Shown here one piece after another: positions 51,386 to 60,200 of a stretch of 64,000 nt of DNA. Location of the stretch: positions 1-64,000 of the forward strand of contig NZ_FMCU01000004.1 of the NCBI RefSeq assembly GCF_900091525.1, read 5' to 3'. Numbering within the stretch: position 1 is the stretch's first letter; each line of letters begins with the position of its first letter. The translations under genes were made by a program, and so were the position numbers. The notes beneath the pieces were generated by a model that searched no databases, was not told the DNA's origin, and worked only from the letters and a program-made list of their open reading frames with translations. This stretch comes from Micromonospora matsumotoense. Lineage in GTDB: Bacteria; Actinomycetota; Actinomycetes; Mycobacteriales; Micromonosporaceae.

Positions 51386-52171
51386 GTGGAAGACGTCATT
51401 GAACGGGCGGTGGAGCGGGCCATCGTCACGATGCGGGACAACATCGCCGAGCCGCTGACCATCGACGACATGGCCCGCGCCGCAATGTTCAGCAAGTTCC
51501 ACTTCTCAAGGATCTTCCGCCGGGTCACCGGCGTCTCGCCCGGACGCTTCCTCTCCGCCATCCGTCTCCAGGAGGCGAAGCACCTGCTCGTCTCCACCAC
51601 TCTGAACGTCGCCGACATCAGTCTCCGGGTCGGCTACAACAGCGTCGGCACCTTCAGTTCGCGGTTCACCCGCAGCGTCGGCATGTCCCCCACCGCCTAC
51701 CGGCGCTACCGCGGCTTCAGCTCACGCATTCCGGTGGACGAGACCAGGGGCAGCTCGGCCGGACGCACCTCGACGGTGCAGGGGACCGTCACCGGGCCGG
51801 ACCAGGAAGACCTCGGTTTCGTCTTCGTCGGGCTCTTCCCCGACCCGCTGCCCGAGGGTCGTCCCGTCCGCTGTGCGGTGCTCAACGGCGCTGGCGCGTT
51901 CGAGCTGGAGACGGTCCCCGAGGGGCACTGGTACCTGCTCGTCCAGTCGGTGCGCACCGACGGCTCCCCGACGGACGCCCACGACCTGGACCCCGAGGAC
52001 ATCTTCGTCGGCTCGCACGGGCCGATCATCGTCCGGCGCGACCAGGCCGTCCCCCCGATCGAGATGAGCCTCAAGCCGGCCCGGTCCATCGACCCGCCGG
52101 TGCTGCTCGCGCTGCTCGACATCCGCCGGATGGCACTGGACCAGGTCGGCTACCGGGTCGAAGCGGCCTGA
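51386..52171 (+). CDS. AraC-type regulator with N-terminal HTH and C-terminal beta-type domain (2)
   Basis: A 261-residue paralogue of the 46628 gene. N-terminal AraC double HTH (ERAVERAIVTMRDNIAEPLT, MARAAMFSKFHFSRIFRRVT, GVSPGRFLSAIRLQEAKHLL, DISLRVGYNSVGTFSSRFTR). The C-terminal part opens LGFVFVGLFPDPLPEG and includes VPEGHWYLLVQSVRTDG and IFVGSHGPIIV, parallel to the first copy. GTG 51386 is preceded by GGGGGAGACC and matches the N-terminus of the paralogue; GTG 51338 would add 16 residues. It is transcribed away from unbV-unbU. The pair bracketing these genes points to dedicated control of the enediyne cluster. Confidence 0.85.
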   Translation: MEDVIERAVERAIVTMRDNIAEPLTIDDMARAAMFSKFHFSRIFRRVTGVSPGRFLSAIRLQEAKHLLVSTTLNVADISLRVGYNSVGTFSSRFTRSVGMSPTAYRRYRGFSSRIPVDETRGSSAGRTSTVQGTVTGPDQEDLGFVFVGLFPDPLPEGRPVRCAVLNGAGAFELETVPEGHWYLLVQSVRTDGSPTDAHDLDPEDIFVGSHGPIIVRRDQAVPPIEMSLKPARSIDPPVLLALLDIRRMALDQVGYRVEAA

Positions 52172-52535
52172 CGGCGGGTCGGACCGCGAACCGACCGGAG
52201 CCAGCGGCGCATCCCACGGAAGGTGGGATGCGCCGCATCGCCGTGTCGGCCGGACAAACCGGACCGCGTCGGGCCGCGTCCGGGCCGGACGGCTCACGGT
52301 CGACCCGGACCCGGCCCGGCAGATCGGTCGGCGGGCCGGCCCCCGGTCGCGGCGGGCCGGACCACGGGCGGTCGAGGTGACCACGGGCCGGCCACCCGGG
52401 CCCGGGGCCGCCGGGTCGAGGAGCCTGTACGGGGCGCGGCCCGACCGCCGGGGCCACCAGGCGGTCGCGCCGGACCCGGACGCCGGCCCGGCGGCCCGGC
52501 GGATCAGCGGCCCGGCGGATCAGCGGCCCGGCGGA
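52172..52535. other. Gap with terminator and start of 16-bp repeats
   Basis: This 364-base interval follows the second AraC gene and precedes the CopC-like stop. It holds the hairpin at 52204-52236, then about 250 bases of very GC-rich sequence with GGCCGG-type words, and runs into the 16-bp tandem array. No gene is seen. Confidence 0.55.
52204..52236. terminator. Terminator after second AraC gene
   Basis: GCGGCGCATCCCAC (52204-52217) pairs perfectly with GTGGGATGCGCCGC (52223-52236) around a 5-base loop, 33 bases after the AraC stop. Confidence 0.8.
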
Positions 52536-52554
52536 TCAGCGGCCCGGCGGATCC
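52492..52554. repeat. 16-bp tandem repeat, nearly 4 copies, over the CopC-like stop codon
   Basis: The unit CGGCCCGGCGGATCAG is repeated at 52492, 52508 and 52524, with a nearly complete fourth copy at 52540-52554. The CopC-like gene's stop (52536-52538, minus) lies within the third unit. A 16-bp period shifts reading frame each copy. Confidence 0.85.
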
Positions 52555-53123
52555 TCCGGATCGGTGGCCACCCGGGGCCGGCGCAGCAGGATCACGGACA
52601 GCGCGATCAGCAACGCCAGATCCAGCACCAGCAGCAGACCGTCCAGGGGATCGGTGCCGACATGCTGGTGCCCGGTCTCGGGCACGACAGCTGCCGGCGG
52701 CAGCAGCGGTGCGGCGCCCACGGCGAACACGCTGCGCCCGGTGCTCTGCCGCCCGTCGGTGAGCCACACGTGGTAGGCGACCGTGTAGCTGCCCTGCGGC
52801 AGGGCGGGCACCGACACCACCAGGTCGGTGCCGTCGCGTCGGGAGGCGCCGGTGGGCACCTGCGGGCCGTCCGCCGGCGTCAACGACACGTGCGCCTCGT
52901 CGGTGTCCGGCGTCCCCGCCAGCCGCAGTCGTACCTCGGTCGGCCCGGTGTCCAGCCGGCTGCCGTCCGCGGGCACGACGGCGGCGGCAACCGTCGCGGC
53001 CGGCCCGGGCGGGCTCGGCGAACGCAGCCACAGCGCGGTCACCACGGTCACCAGCACCACGGCGACGGCCGCCGTCCGCGGCCCGAAGCCACGGCGGCGG
53101 CCGTCCTGTCCGGCGGCGGTCAT
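52536..53123 (-). CDS. CopC-like domain protein with two membrane segments
   Basis: A 195-residue protein: N-terminal membrane helix (about 16-33), a CopC-type beta domain (about 45-140: VVPADGSRLDTGPTEVRLRL, LPQGSYTVAYHVWLTDGRQ, GRSVFAVG) and a C-terminal membrane helix (about 165-185). The first Cu-binding His at the CopC N-terminus is missing; His residues appear instead in GHQHVGTDP just before the last helix. CopC proteins bind copper outside the membrane. ATG 53123 overlaps the stop of the His-rich membrane protein, so the two probably form a complex. The 3' end is inside a tandem repeat. Confidence 0.8.
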   Translation of the reverse strand: MTAAGQDGRRRGFGPRTAAVAVVLVTVVTALWLRSPSPPGPAATVAAAVVPADGSRLDTGPTEVRLRLAGTPDTDEAHVSLTPADGPQVPTGASRRDGTDLVVSVPALPQGSYTVAYHVWLTDGRQSTGRSVFAVGAAPLLPPAAVVPETGHQHVGTDPLDGLLLVLDLALLIALSVILLRRPRVATDPEDPPGR

Positions 53124-53701
53124 GCCGGCGTGAGCGCCCTGACCGAACGGGGGGCGCAGGTGCAGGCCATCATCGCCTGCTCGGCGGGGGTGGGTCGCAG
53201 GTGCAGGTACATCGCCACCACCATCGGCAGGAAGACGATCGTGTTGTAGAACAGGTGCAGTTCCACCCGGGCGAAGACCAGTTGCAGCACGCTCGTCGGC
53301 ACGGGACGGTCGAACAGGAAGTGCCCCGTCTGCGCTTGGAGCAGCAGCAACAGGTGCTCGATGTGGTGCCAGAACTGGATGGCCAGCGCCACCGTCCACC
53401 AGGTACGCGCACGGCCGACGAAACCGGGCCGCAGCAGGGCCAGCCCGATGAGCATCACGATGGCGTACCCGTAGTGCAGCCACTCCGAGGTGACCAGCCA
53501 GGGCACGGCCAGCCCGAGGACGCCCCGGGACTGCGGCACCGGCCAGCCCAGCACCCAGATCTGGAACGCCTGGACGAGGTGCTCGGCCCAGTGGGCCAGC
53601 ACCACGACCATGTACAGGTTCAACGCCGTCCGGTGGTAGGGACCGTTGAGCAGGCCGAGCGGGCCCGATCGGGAGTGGCGGGGTACGGCTTGATTCGACA
53701 T
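53120..53701 (-). CDS. His-rich membrane protein with two HxxEH motifs
   Basis: A 193-residue protein with about five membrane helices. Two helices carry the same pattern: HWAEH (His37-His41) and HHIEH (His112-His116). Further His/Glu are in ELHLFYN (Glu148, His149) and MYLHL. Such repeated intramembrane His/Glu sets usually bind a metal pair or haem. I do not recognise a characterised family. It is coupled by a 4-base overlap to the CopC-like gene and lies inside the enediyne locus, suggesting a redox, copper or self-protection role. ATG 53701 (MSNQAVPR) is preferred over an upstream in-frame ATG in low-complexity sequence. Confidence 0.75.
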   Translation of the reverse strand: MSNQAVPRHSRSGPLGLLNGPYHRTALNLYMVVVLAHWAEHLVQAFQIWVLGWPVPQSRGVLGLAVPWLVTSEWLHYGYAIVMLIGLALLRPGFVGRARTWWTVALAIQFWHHIEHLLLLLQAQTGHFLFDRPVPTSVLQLVFARVELHLFYNTIVFLPMVVAMYLHLRPTPAEQAMMACTCAPRSVRALTPA

Positions 53702-53841
53702 GTCGGGTGGTCTCCACCTGGTCGACGGACACCGGCACCGCAGCGGGCCGGGGGACGGCAGCACGCCGCCTCTTCAGGCTGCGACCCGCGGGGCCCGGTG
53801 TCGTCTTCGAACGTGCCAACAATCTACTGTGGCCGATCGGC

Positions 53842-54477
53842 TCAGGCTCCCGCCGGCCGTTCGGCGGAGGCGGCGCAGCAGCCGGCCAGGTGGCTCTCCT
53901 GCGCCATCCGGCGCATCGCCTCGAAGGCCACCTCGGACAGCACGTTCCAGACCGCCATGGCGGTGGCGGAGTGCGCCGACTCGTGCCGGAACTCGTGCGT
54001 CACGATCCGTGCCGCGCTCTCGGCGTGCTCGCTGAACACGTCGATGTCGCAGTCGGCGTCGAGCCGCTGCAACGCGGTCAGCACGTGGGCGAGGGTGTCC
54101 CGGCCCGGTGAGGCGGCGTCGACCGCCCAGCCGAGCCGGTCGATGAAGTCGTCGACCTGGACGCGGGCCGGCCCGACGTCCGGGGCGTCCTCCTCGGGCT
54201 GATCCGGGAAGAGTGCCCAGATGGTGGCCCGGCACTGGGCGCCCAGGGAGAGCCCCTTGTCGTCGAGGGCGGCCAGCACCCGGCGGACCGAGGACAGGCT
54301 CAGCCGCCCGATGCCGGCCAGCACCCGGATCAGCTGGAGCCGGGCGAGGTGCTCCTCGCCGTACTCCGCCTGGTTACGCGCGGTGGGTCGGCCCGGTGGG
54401 AGCAGTCGCTCCCGGATGTAGAACTTGATCGTCGGAAGTGGAACACCACTGATCCTGGCCAGATCTGAGATGCGCAT
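53842..54477 (-). CDS. MerR-family regulator
   Basis: A 211-residue protein with an N-terminal MerR winged helix (MRISDLARISGVPLPTIKFY, then IRERLLPPG, EYGEEHLARLQLIRVLAGIG, RLSLSSVRRVLAAL) and a larger helical effector part (about 75-200) unlike the short metal-binding tails. Cys occurs in GAQCRATIW, DADCDIDV and AGCCAAS. ATG 54477 follows GGGGGGACGG. It has a 378-base upstream region with a dyad at 54756-54777. Probably a regulator of, or responder to, the enediyne or its stress. Confidence 0.83.
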   Translation of the reverse strand: MRISDLARISGVPLPTIKFYIRERLLPPGRPTARNQAEYGEEHLARLQLIRVLAGIGRLSLSSVRRVLAALDDKGLSLGAQCRATIWALFPDQPEEDAPDVGPARVQVDDFIDRLGWAVDAASPGRDTLAHVLTALQRLDADCDIDVFSEHAESAARIVTHEFRHESAHSATAMAVWNVLSEVAFEAMRRMAQESHLAGCCAASAERPAGA

Positions 54478-54855
54478 CCGTCCCCCCAGGGTCCCGGTGG
54501 CCACCGCCGGACGCCGCCCGCGGCGGGGCTCCGCCGCCCGGCAGCGGCCGGTCCGAACGTATCGGCGGTGACGCCGCCGCGGACAGCGGGCGCCGGGCAG
54601 CACGGCGGGTGAAGGCCGTCGGCGCGCTCGCGATGACGGCGGTGGAGCCGCCCGTCGGTGCGACGGCGGCTCCTGGGACAGGGCGGGCACCTCGGGCCGT
54701 ACCGGCCGGGGTGGTCGCCGCGCATCCGGGACTCATCGCACCTCCCCCAGCACGATGAGCAACCTGAGAGTTGCTCAGCGCAATAGTAACCAGTGTGGCC
54801 TGCGTGCCGGTTATTCGATGTTGCTGAACCACACTTCCTGGCCGTGGTCCGCCGG
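54478..54855. other. Leader/promoter region of MerR gene
   Basis: A 378-base gap after the P450 stop on the same strand. It contains the dyad at 54756-54777, a possible -10 (TACTAT on minus, near 54785) and an ATG at 54736 with a strong SD (GGGGGAGG) opening a frame out of phase with merR. I list that frame only as a possible leader ORF. Confidence 0.45.
54756..54777. promoter_or_regulatory. Dyad TGAGCAAC-N6-GTTGCTCA
   Basis: A perfect 8-bp inverted repeat with a 6-base spacer lies about 280 bp upstream of merR and 79 bp past the P450 stop. It is next to a TACTAT box, so it may be the MerR or another regulator's operator. Confidence 0.55.
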
Positions 54856-56214
54856 TCACGTCAGGGCCCGCACCGTCATCGGCAGGCCGCCCCGGATCCG
54901 CAGCGACAGCATGGGTTCCGGCACCACCCGGTGCCCGTCGGGGGTGTGCAGCCGCAGTCGGCGGCTCACCATGGCCACCACGAAGACCGCCTCCATCAGC
55001 CCGAGGTGGTTGCCGACGCAGAACCGCGGCCCGGCGCCGAACGGCACGTACGCGTAGCGGGGCCGGTCGGCCGACGCCGACGGCGAGAACCGCTCCGGGT
55101 CGAACCGGTCCGGGTCGTCCCAGTAGGCCCGGTGCCGGTGCAGGGTGTACGGGCAGATCAGCACGTCGGTGCCGGCCGGCACCCGGTAGCCGCCCACCTC
55201 GTCGGCCTCCTGCGCCCGCCGGGACAGCATCCACACCGGCGGGTAGAGGCGCATCGCCTCGCTGAGCACCATCCCGATGTAGGTCAACCGGGGCAGGTCC
55301 TCGTAGGTCGGCGGCCGGTCGCCGAGCACCGCCACCGCCTCGGCCCGCACCCGCTCCCACACCTGCGGGTGCCGGTCGAGCAGGTGGAAGGTCCAGCCGA
55401 GGGTGCTGGCGGTGGTCTCGTGTCCGGCCAGCAGCAGGGTGGTCAGTTCGTCGTGCAGCCGCCGCCGACCGACCGCGGGGTCAGCTTCCCGGCGGGTCGA
55501 CTCGAGCAGCCGGGACAGCGCGTCGTCGTGGTCCTCGTGGCCGGGCCGGGAACGCCGCCGCGCGGCCAGCTCGTCGACGATCTCCTCCAGCTCGCGGCGG
55601 GCCCGCCGGAACCGCATCTGCTGCGGCAGCGGCACCCACATCGGCACCAGGTTCATCGACGCCATCTCGAACATCGCCTGGTCCTGCATCGCCTCGAAGG
55701 CCGACCCGAGCGACCGGAAGCCACTCAGGTCGGCGTCGAGCAGGGTACGGCCCAGCACCCCGAGGGTGAGCCCGGTCATCTCCCGCATCATGTCGACCGG
55801 CTCACCACCGGCGTGCGTCTCGAGGCGGTCGACCAGGCGGCCGGCCTCCTCGGCGACGATCCCGGCCTGCTGGGCGATGCGGCGGGCCTGGAACACCGGC
55901 TGGATCACCCGACGCTGTTCCCGCCACAGCCCACCCTCGCTGGTCAGCAGCCCGTCGCCGAGGGCCCGCCGGGCGTGCATCAGCCCGATCCCCTTGTGGT
56001 AGTTCTGGCTGTTGTCCGCCAGCACGTGCTTGGCGTGGTCGGGGTGGTTGAAAAAGTGCAGCCCCCGCCCCGGGCCCAGCCGTACCGCGTCGCCGTAGGT
56101 CTCGGCGGCGGAGCGCATCAGGCCGAGCCGGTCGCGGCCCAGCTTCCACAGCGTGCCGAGCATCGCCACCCCGGTCGGGCCCCGGGGGACGACCCGGGGC
56201 GCGACCGTGGTCAT
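54856..56214 (-). CDS. Cytochrome P450
   Basis: A 452-residue P450 with the I-helix LLLAGHETTAST, ExxR in EAMRLYPPVW, and the haem loop YVPFGAGPRFCVGNHLG (Cys399). No membrane anchor is visible, so it is likely soluble and depends on ferredoxin. It hydroxylates or couples a substrate; in this setting that is probably the enediyne core or a precursor, since P450s are regular companions of enediyne PKSs. ATG 56214 overlaps the flavin-reductase stop, so it is part of the pksE-thioesterase-reductase-P450 operon. Confidence 0.9.
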   Translation of the reverse strand: MTTVAPRVVPRGPTGVAMLGTLWKLGRDRLGLMRSAAETYGDAVRLGPGRGLHFFNHPDHAKHVLADNSQNYHKGIGLMHARRALGDGLLTSEGGLWREQRRVIQPVFQARRIAQQAGIVAEEAGRLVDRLETHAGGEPVDMMREMTGLTLGVLGRTLLDADLSGFRSLGSAFEAMQDQAMFEMASMNLVPMWVPLPQQMRFRRARRELEEIVDELAARRRSRPGHEDHDDALSRLLESTRREADPAVGRRRLHDELTTLLLAGHETTASTLGWTFHLLDRHPQVWERVRAEAVAVLGDRPPTYEDLPRLTYIGMVLSEAMRLYPPVWMLSRRAQEADEVGGYRVPAGTDVLICPYTLHRHRAYWDDPDRFDPERFSPSASADRPRYAYVPFGAGPRFCVGNHLGLMEAVFVVAMVSRRLRLHTPDGHRVVPEPMLSLRIRGGLPMTVRALT

Positions 56215-56747
56215 CGGACCACCCCGCTCGGCATGGGGGTGATCTGCCGGAACCGCCCGTGCAGGAAAAGCACCGCGTCCTCCTCGTGGAGTTTCTCGGC
56301 CGACAACAACCGGCCGACGAAGATGGTGTGGTCGCCGCCCTCGTAGTCGCGCCACAGCGCGCACTCGAAGGAGGCCAGCGCGCCGGTGATCAGCGGCGCT
56401 CCGGTGAGCCGGCCGGGCCGCCAGTCGACGACGTCGAACTGGGCGGCGCCGAGCGGCCGGCGGCGGTCGGCGAAGTGCCGCGCCACGTGCTCCTGGTCGG
56501 CGGCGAGCACCGACACCGCGAAGCTGCCGGCGGCCACCAGGTGGCGGTGCATGACCGCCTCCCGGTCCACGCAGACCAGCAGCAGCGGCGGGTCCAGCGA
56601 CACCGACGTGAAGGCGTTCGCGGTCATCCCGTGCGGGGTACGTCCCCCGACGGTGACCACCGTGACGCCGGTGGCGAAGGCGGCGAAGGCCCGCCGCAGC
56701 GCGGCCGGGTCGACCACCGCGTCGTCGACGCCCGCAGAGATGTCCAT
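56211..56747 (-). CDS. NAD(P)H:flavin reductase of two-component monooxygenases (SgcE6-like)
   Basis: A 178-residue flavin-reductase-domain protein: LRRAFAAFATGVTVVTVGGR, TPHGMTANAFTSVSLDPPLL, LVCVDREA, FAVSVLAADQEHVARHFADR and GGDHTIFVGRLLSAE. Such enzymes supply FADH2 or FMNH2 to a partner monooxygenase. SgcE6 of the C-1027 pathway is a known enediyne example that serves a hydroxylase. No partner flavin monooxygenase is in the window, so it should lie beyond the right edge or elsewhere. It starts 16 bp after the thioesterase stop and overlaps the P450. Confidence 0.88.
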   Translation of the reverse strand: MDISAGVDDAVVDPAALRRAFAAFATGVTVVTVGGRTPHGMTANAFTSVSLDPPLLLVCVDREAVMHRHLVAAGSFAVSVLAADQEHVARHFADRRRPLGAAQFDVVDWRPGRLTGAPLITGALASFECALWRDYEGGDHTIFVGRLLSAEKLHEEDAVLFLHGRFRQITPMPSGVVR

Positions 56748-56763
56748 CGTGGTCTCCTCGCCG

Positions 56764-57207
56764 TCACTGGGCCCGGACGGTGGCCGTGTAGGGCGCCAGC
56801 GCCCGGGTCAGCGCCTCCGGCACCCGGGTCGGCGCGGTCCGGTTGTTGGGCCCGCGCATGCAGGCCACCCGCTGCCGCCCCCGGGCGACCAGGGTCTCGC
56901 CGCCGCCCGGGTCGAGGCGCACGTAGTCGAAGCTGAACTCCAACTGGGTCTGCACCAGGTCGACCAGCCGCATCCGGATCGACAGCTCGTCGAAGGCGGT
57001 GATCTCGGCGAAGAACTCGCAGTCGACCTTCAGGGTGAACAGCTTCAGGTCGTCCTGGAGGTCGGCCAGCACGTCCGGGGCGTGCTGCTTGAGGAACATC
57101 TCCCGGCACCGTCCCTGCCAGCGCAGGTAGTTCACGTAGTAGACGTTGCCGACGATGTTGGTCTCCTCGAAACCGACCGTGTGCGGATACTCGAAGTACT
57201 TGTCCAT
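56764..57207 (-). CDS. tebC: Enediyne hot-dog thioesterase
   Basis: A 147-residue hot-dog fold thioesterase of the CalE7/SgcE10/DynE7 type: YFEYPHTVGFEETNIVGNVY, YVNYLRWQGRCREMFLKQHA, LKVDCEFFAEITAFDELSIR and LVARGRQRVACM. These release the polyene or beta-keto-polyene from the enediyne PKS; an Arg in the RWQGRCRE area replaces the usual acidic catalyst. It begins 2 bases after the pksE stop, so it is translationally coupled. The combination with pksE is diagnostic of enediyne clusters. Confidence 0.95.
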   Translation of the reverse strand: MDKYFEYPHTVGFEETNIVGNVYYVNYLRWQGRCREMFLKQHAPDVLADLQDDLKLFTLKVDCEFFAEITAFDELSIRMRLVDLVQTQLEFSFDYVRLDPGGGETLVARGRQRVACMRGPNNRTAPTRVPEALTRALAPYTATVRAQ

Positions 57208-57209
57208 GC

Positions 57210-60200
57210 TCAACTCCACCCGTCGGTGAGCACGGCGAACACCACCGGTTCCGGGATGTCCACCAGGCTCGTGGCGAACGTGGCGACACGCAGCGGACCC
57301 GAGGCCAGGGCCACCCAGCCGTCGGGGCCGCCGGGCGTCAGGGTCAGCGGAGAGTCCGCCGGCAGGCCGACCTTGCGCAGGCACTCGACCGCGCCCCACA
57401 CCCGGGTCGACGCGGTGTGCGTGCTTTCGTCGCGGTCCCCGGCGATCAGCGCGGCGAGACCGGCGTGGACGCCCAGCAGGCCCGCCCAGTCCGTCGGGGA
57501 GCGCTCGGCCACCGGCTCGACGTCGCAGCCGACCGTCCCGGTCGCCGCGACCGCGAGGGTGATCCCGGCACCGTGCGCCGCCGAGACCCGGCGGTCGCCG
57601 TCGACCTCCGGTCGGCCGTCCGGGCGGTAGCGCACCTCGTGCCGGGCGCCGAGGGCCCGGCCGACGGCGACCGCGGTGCGGTCCCGGCGGGGGACGTCCC
57701 CCGCGCCGTCGGGTTCCACCGCGACCGCGACCCGGGCGTCGAGCACGTCGCCCAGCCCCCGTTCCAGGTGCGAGCCGAGCAGCACCGGCAACCACGGTCC
57801 CCGGCCGCCCCGGTGCCGGACCGCCTGCAACCGCAGGCCCTCCCAGCGTTCGACGACCACCCCGGACTCGTCGCGCACCGCGATGTCGTAGACGTAGGTG
57901 TCGCCGTCGCGGCTGCGTTCGGTGGCGCAGCAGCGCACCGTGCCGGTGCCGGACATCCGCGCTCCGGCCGGCCAGATCCGCTCCACGCCGACCGGCAGCA
58001 GGGTGGCGTCCGGTACGCAGACCTGGTTGCCGTGCATGAAGGCGTCCCGGGTGCCGGGGTCGCCGAGCAGCAGGTCACCGGGGAGGAAGCCGGCGAACCA
58101 GGCGTCACCGCCGCCCACCGCCACCTCGGCGTCCACGTCCCGGGCGGCGGCCCGGTGGAACCGGCGCAGCCGCTGGAACCGGCCGCCCTGGAACAGCCAC
58201 TCGCCGTAGAGGTCCCGCTCGGGTGCCAGCGGCACCGGCGGCAGACCCGGGTCGGTGCGTCCGGGCGGGCCGTCGGGGACGGCGGTGTCGGTGAACCGCA
58301 GCCGGGCCCGGAAGTGGTCGGTGGCGTACCCGGTCTCCGCGCTGCGGATCGCCACCTGGACGACGGCGTCGTCGGTGACGGTGGCCGCCACCCGGATGAC
58401 CGTGCTGCCGTCGGGCGGCACCACGATCGGTCGGGGGAACTCCACCTGCTCGACGACCGGCACCGTGGACCGGCCGGTGACGGCGACCGCCACCTGCGTC
58501 ATCGCCTCCATCCCGAAGACCGCCGGAAAGAGCAGGTTGCCGTCGAGCAGGTGGTCGGCGAGGTAGCGGTCGGTGCCGGCGGTCAGCTCGACCTCGCTGA
58601 CCAGTTCGACACCCGGGTAGTACGCCAGCGGTTTGTCCACGAACCGCAGCAGCGGCAGCGGCGGGCGGTCGTACCGCAGGGTGTCCATCCCCTCGGCCCG
58701 GCCGCTGACCACCACCACGGGCGGCACGTCCGGGTCGGCGAGCAGCCGCAGCAGCACCTCGACGCCCTGGTCGGGGCTGATCGGGACGACCCCTTCCCGG
58801 CTGAGCGACTCCACCACCGACAGCCGTTCACCCATCCCCACCCCGGACCAGACCGACCACTCCAGACAGAGCGCCCGGCAGCGGGGGAACCGCCGGCCGG
58901 TCTCCTCGGTCAGCCCGGCCAGCCAGTCGTTCGCGGTGGCGTAGTGCGCCTCGCCACGCAGGCCGGCCCGGCCGATGATGCTGCCGAAGGTGACCAGCAG
59001 GCGCAGTTGCCCGGGGTCGACCGCGGCGAGCACCGCCCGCAGACCGTCCAGCTTGGGGGCGAAGGTCCGCCGGACCGCCGCCGCGTCCAGCGCGGTCAAC
59101 GCGGCCGGCTCGTTGCGCCCCGCGCCGTGCAGCACCGCGGTCACCGGGCCCAGCGCCGCCCGCACCTCCGCCACCGCGTCGGCGACCTGCCCGGCGTCGG
59201 TGACGTCGGCCCGGGTGTAGTGCAGGGTCACCCCCCGGGCGGCCATCCGCCGCAGGTTCTCCGCCAGCTCGGTGTCCTCGGCCGGGTCGGAGCGGCCGAC
59301 CAGCCCGAGTCGGGCCCCGGTCTGCTCCGCCACCGCCAGGGCGCACTCGGCGGTGATGCCCTTGCCGCCACCGGTGACCAGCAGCACGTCGGTGTCGTCG
59401 AGGGCGGGCCGGGTCCGGGACGCCCGCACCGGCAACGCCCGCAGCACGGGCAGCCGTCGCGTACCGGCGTCGTCGTAGTGGCTCTCCTGGTAGCCGGTGG
59501 TGGCACCGACCTCGGCGACCACCCGGTCGACGGCCTCGGGCACCGCCGGGGTGTCCACCACCGTCACCCGCAGCTGCGGCGCCTCCAGGCGCAACGTCTT
59601 GGCCAGCCCGGTCGCGCCCCGGCCCCCCTGCACCAGCACGAACCGGGTGCCGGCCGGCCCGGCCAGGGCCTGCTTCGCCCCGGCCAGGGCCAGTTCGAGG
59701 TCTTCCTCGGCGCACTCCGGCGGCAGGCACACCAGCACACCGGAGTCGACGCCGGCCCGCTCCAGGGCGTGCCGCAGCGGCGCGGCCAACGGGTGCCCCT
59801 CGGTGGCGAAGACCTGCCACCGGCCGGGTGCGCCGCCGCCCACCGGCACCGGCGCTGCGGCCGGCTCCCGGTCGACGGTGAAGGCCCGGGTCCAGGTCGC
59901 CGCGCCGGTGACGGCCGGCGACCGGTCGTGGTCACCGGACTGGCCGGTGGCGGAGAGTTCGTCCAGCGCCACTGCCAACTCCTCGACGGTGGCGGTGGCG
60001 AAGTTGGTCGGGGCCTGGGCCGGCGGCACGTTCACCAACCGGGACGCCTCGTTGATGATCTGCCCGACGGTGATCGAGCTGAGGTGCAGGTCGTCGAGGA
60101 GCCGGCTCTCGCCGTGCACCATGGCCAACGGCAGCTCGGCGCGCTCGGCGGCCAGCCGGCGCAGCATCTGCACCGTGGACTCGCCGTCGACCGGCCCGTC

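Noticed and set aside
52492..52554. Tandem repeats considered as a CRISPR array
   Set aside because: Units are 16 bp with no spacers between them, and no cas genes are present.
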